A DNA stretch of 5,350 nucleotides from Archaeoglobaceae archaeon (GTDB lineage: Archaea > Halobacteriota > Archaeoglobi > Archaeoglobales > Archaeoglobaceae): positions 1 through 5,350 of the forward strand of contig JALVYA010000002.1 of NCBI GenBank assembly GCA_027038095.1. Reading direction: 5' to 3'. The notes under the pieces were generated by a model that ran no database searches, was not told the DNA's origin, and saw only the letters and a list, made by a program, of their open reading frames with translations. Positions 5,301 to 5,350 of this stretch are shown here, piece by piece (the first letter of the stretch is position 1; each line of letters opens with the position of its first letter). A program made the translations under genes and the position numbers.

Positions 5301-5350
5301 GCGGGGGTTGCCGAGTCAGGAAAAGGCGCTGGCTTGAGGGGCCAGTCCCG
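5301..5350 (+). tRNA. tRNA-Leu (anticodon GAG), 3' part beyond the window
   Basis: The first 50 bases of a leucine tRNA are present. The acceptor 5' strand is GCGGGGG (5301-5307) and the D arm GCCG...GGC (5310-5327) has the conserved GG in its loop. The anticodon stem CTGGC/GCCAG (5329-5333 and 5341-5345) pairs perfectly around the loop TTGAGGG, giving anticodon GAG at 5336-5338, which reads CUC and CUU. The window stops at TCCCG, the likely start of the long variable arm typical of tRNA-Leu. The T arm and 3' acceptor strand are not visible. No intron is seen in the anticodon loop. Confidence 0.93.

Overview
The window looks archaeal, most likely from the Archaeoglobales (Archaeoglobus, Ferroglobus or Geoglobus type); the genus is an inference. 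Upstream signals are TATA-like boxes about 25 nt before start codons, several genes appear leaderless, T-rich tracts follow stop codons, and arginine is read mostly with AGG/AGA. The DUF835 and CGGC protein families also fit this group.

Layout from left to right. At 1-564 (+) is the C-terminal half of a drug/metabolite (EamA-type) transporter, probably cut by the window edge. Convergent to it at 632-1472 (-) is a TauE/SafE-type permease split in two by a single extra base near 1107-1109. It ends in a strong T-rich terminator. A 128-nt divergent spacer (1473-1600) separates it from a small eight-cysteine CGGC-domain protein (1601-1960, +). The spacer holds two copies of one palindrome, one over each predicted transcription start, so the permease and the CGGC protein are probably co-regulated. 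At 2064-4190 (+) is a 708-aa membrane-anchored regulator: two membrane helices, HAMP, three PAS domains, DUF835 and a C-terminal winged helix, with no kinase domain. Convergent to it at 4281-5189 (-) is a two-repeat Gate (nucleoside-recognition) membrane protein. The window ends inside a tRNA-Leu(GAG) gene at 5301 (+), divergent from the Gate gene.

The strongest unexplained signals are the matched pair of operators, a 23-nt exact direct repeat shared by the coding regions of two unrelated transporter genes, and the domain architecture of the PAS/DUF835/wHTH protein. No CRISPR array, insertion sequence or complete mobile element is visible.
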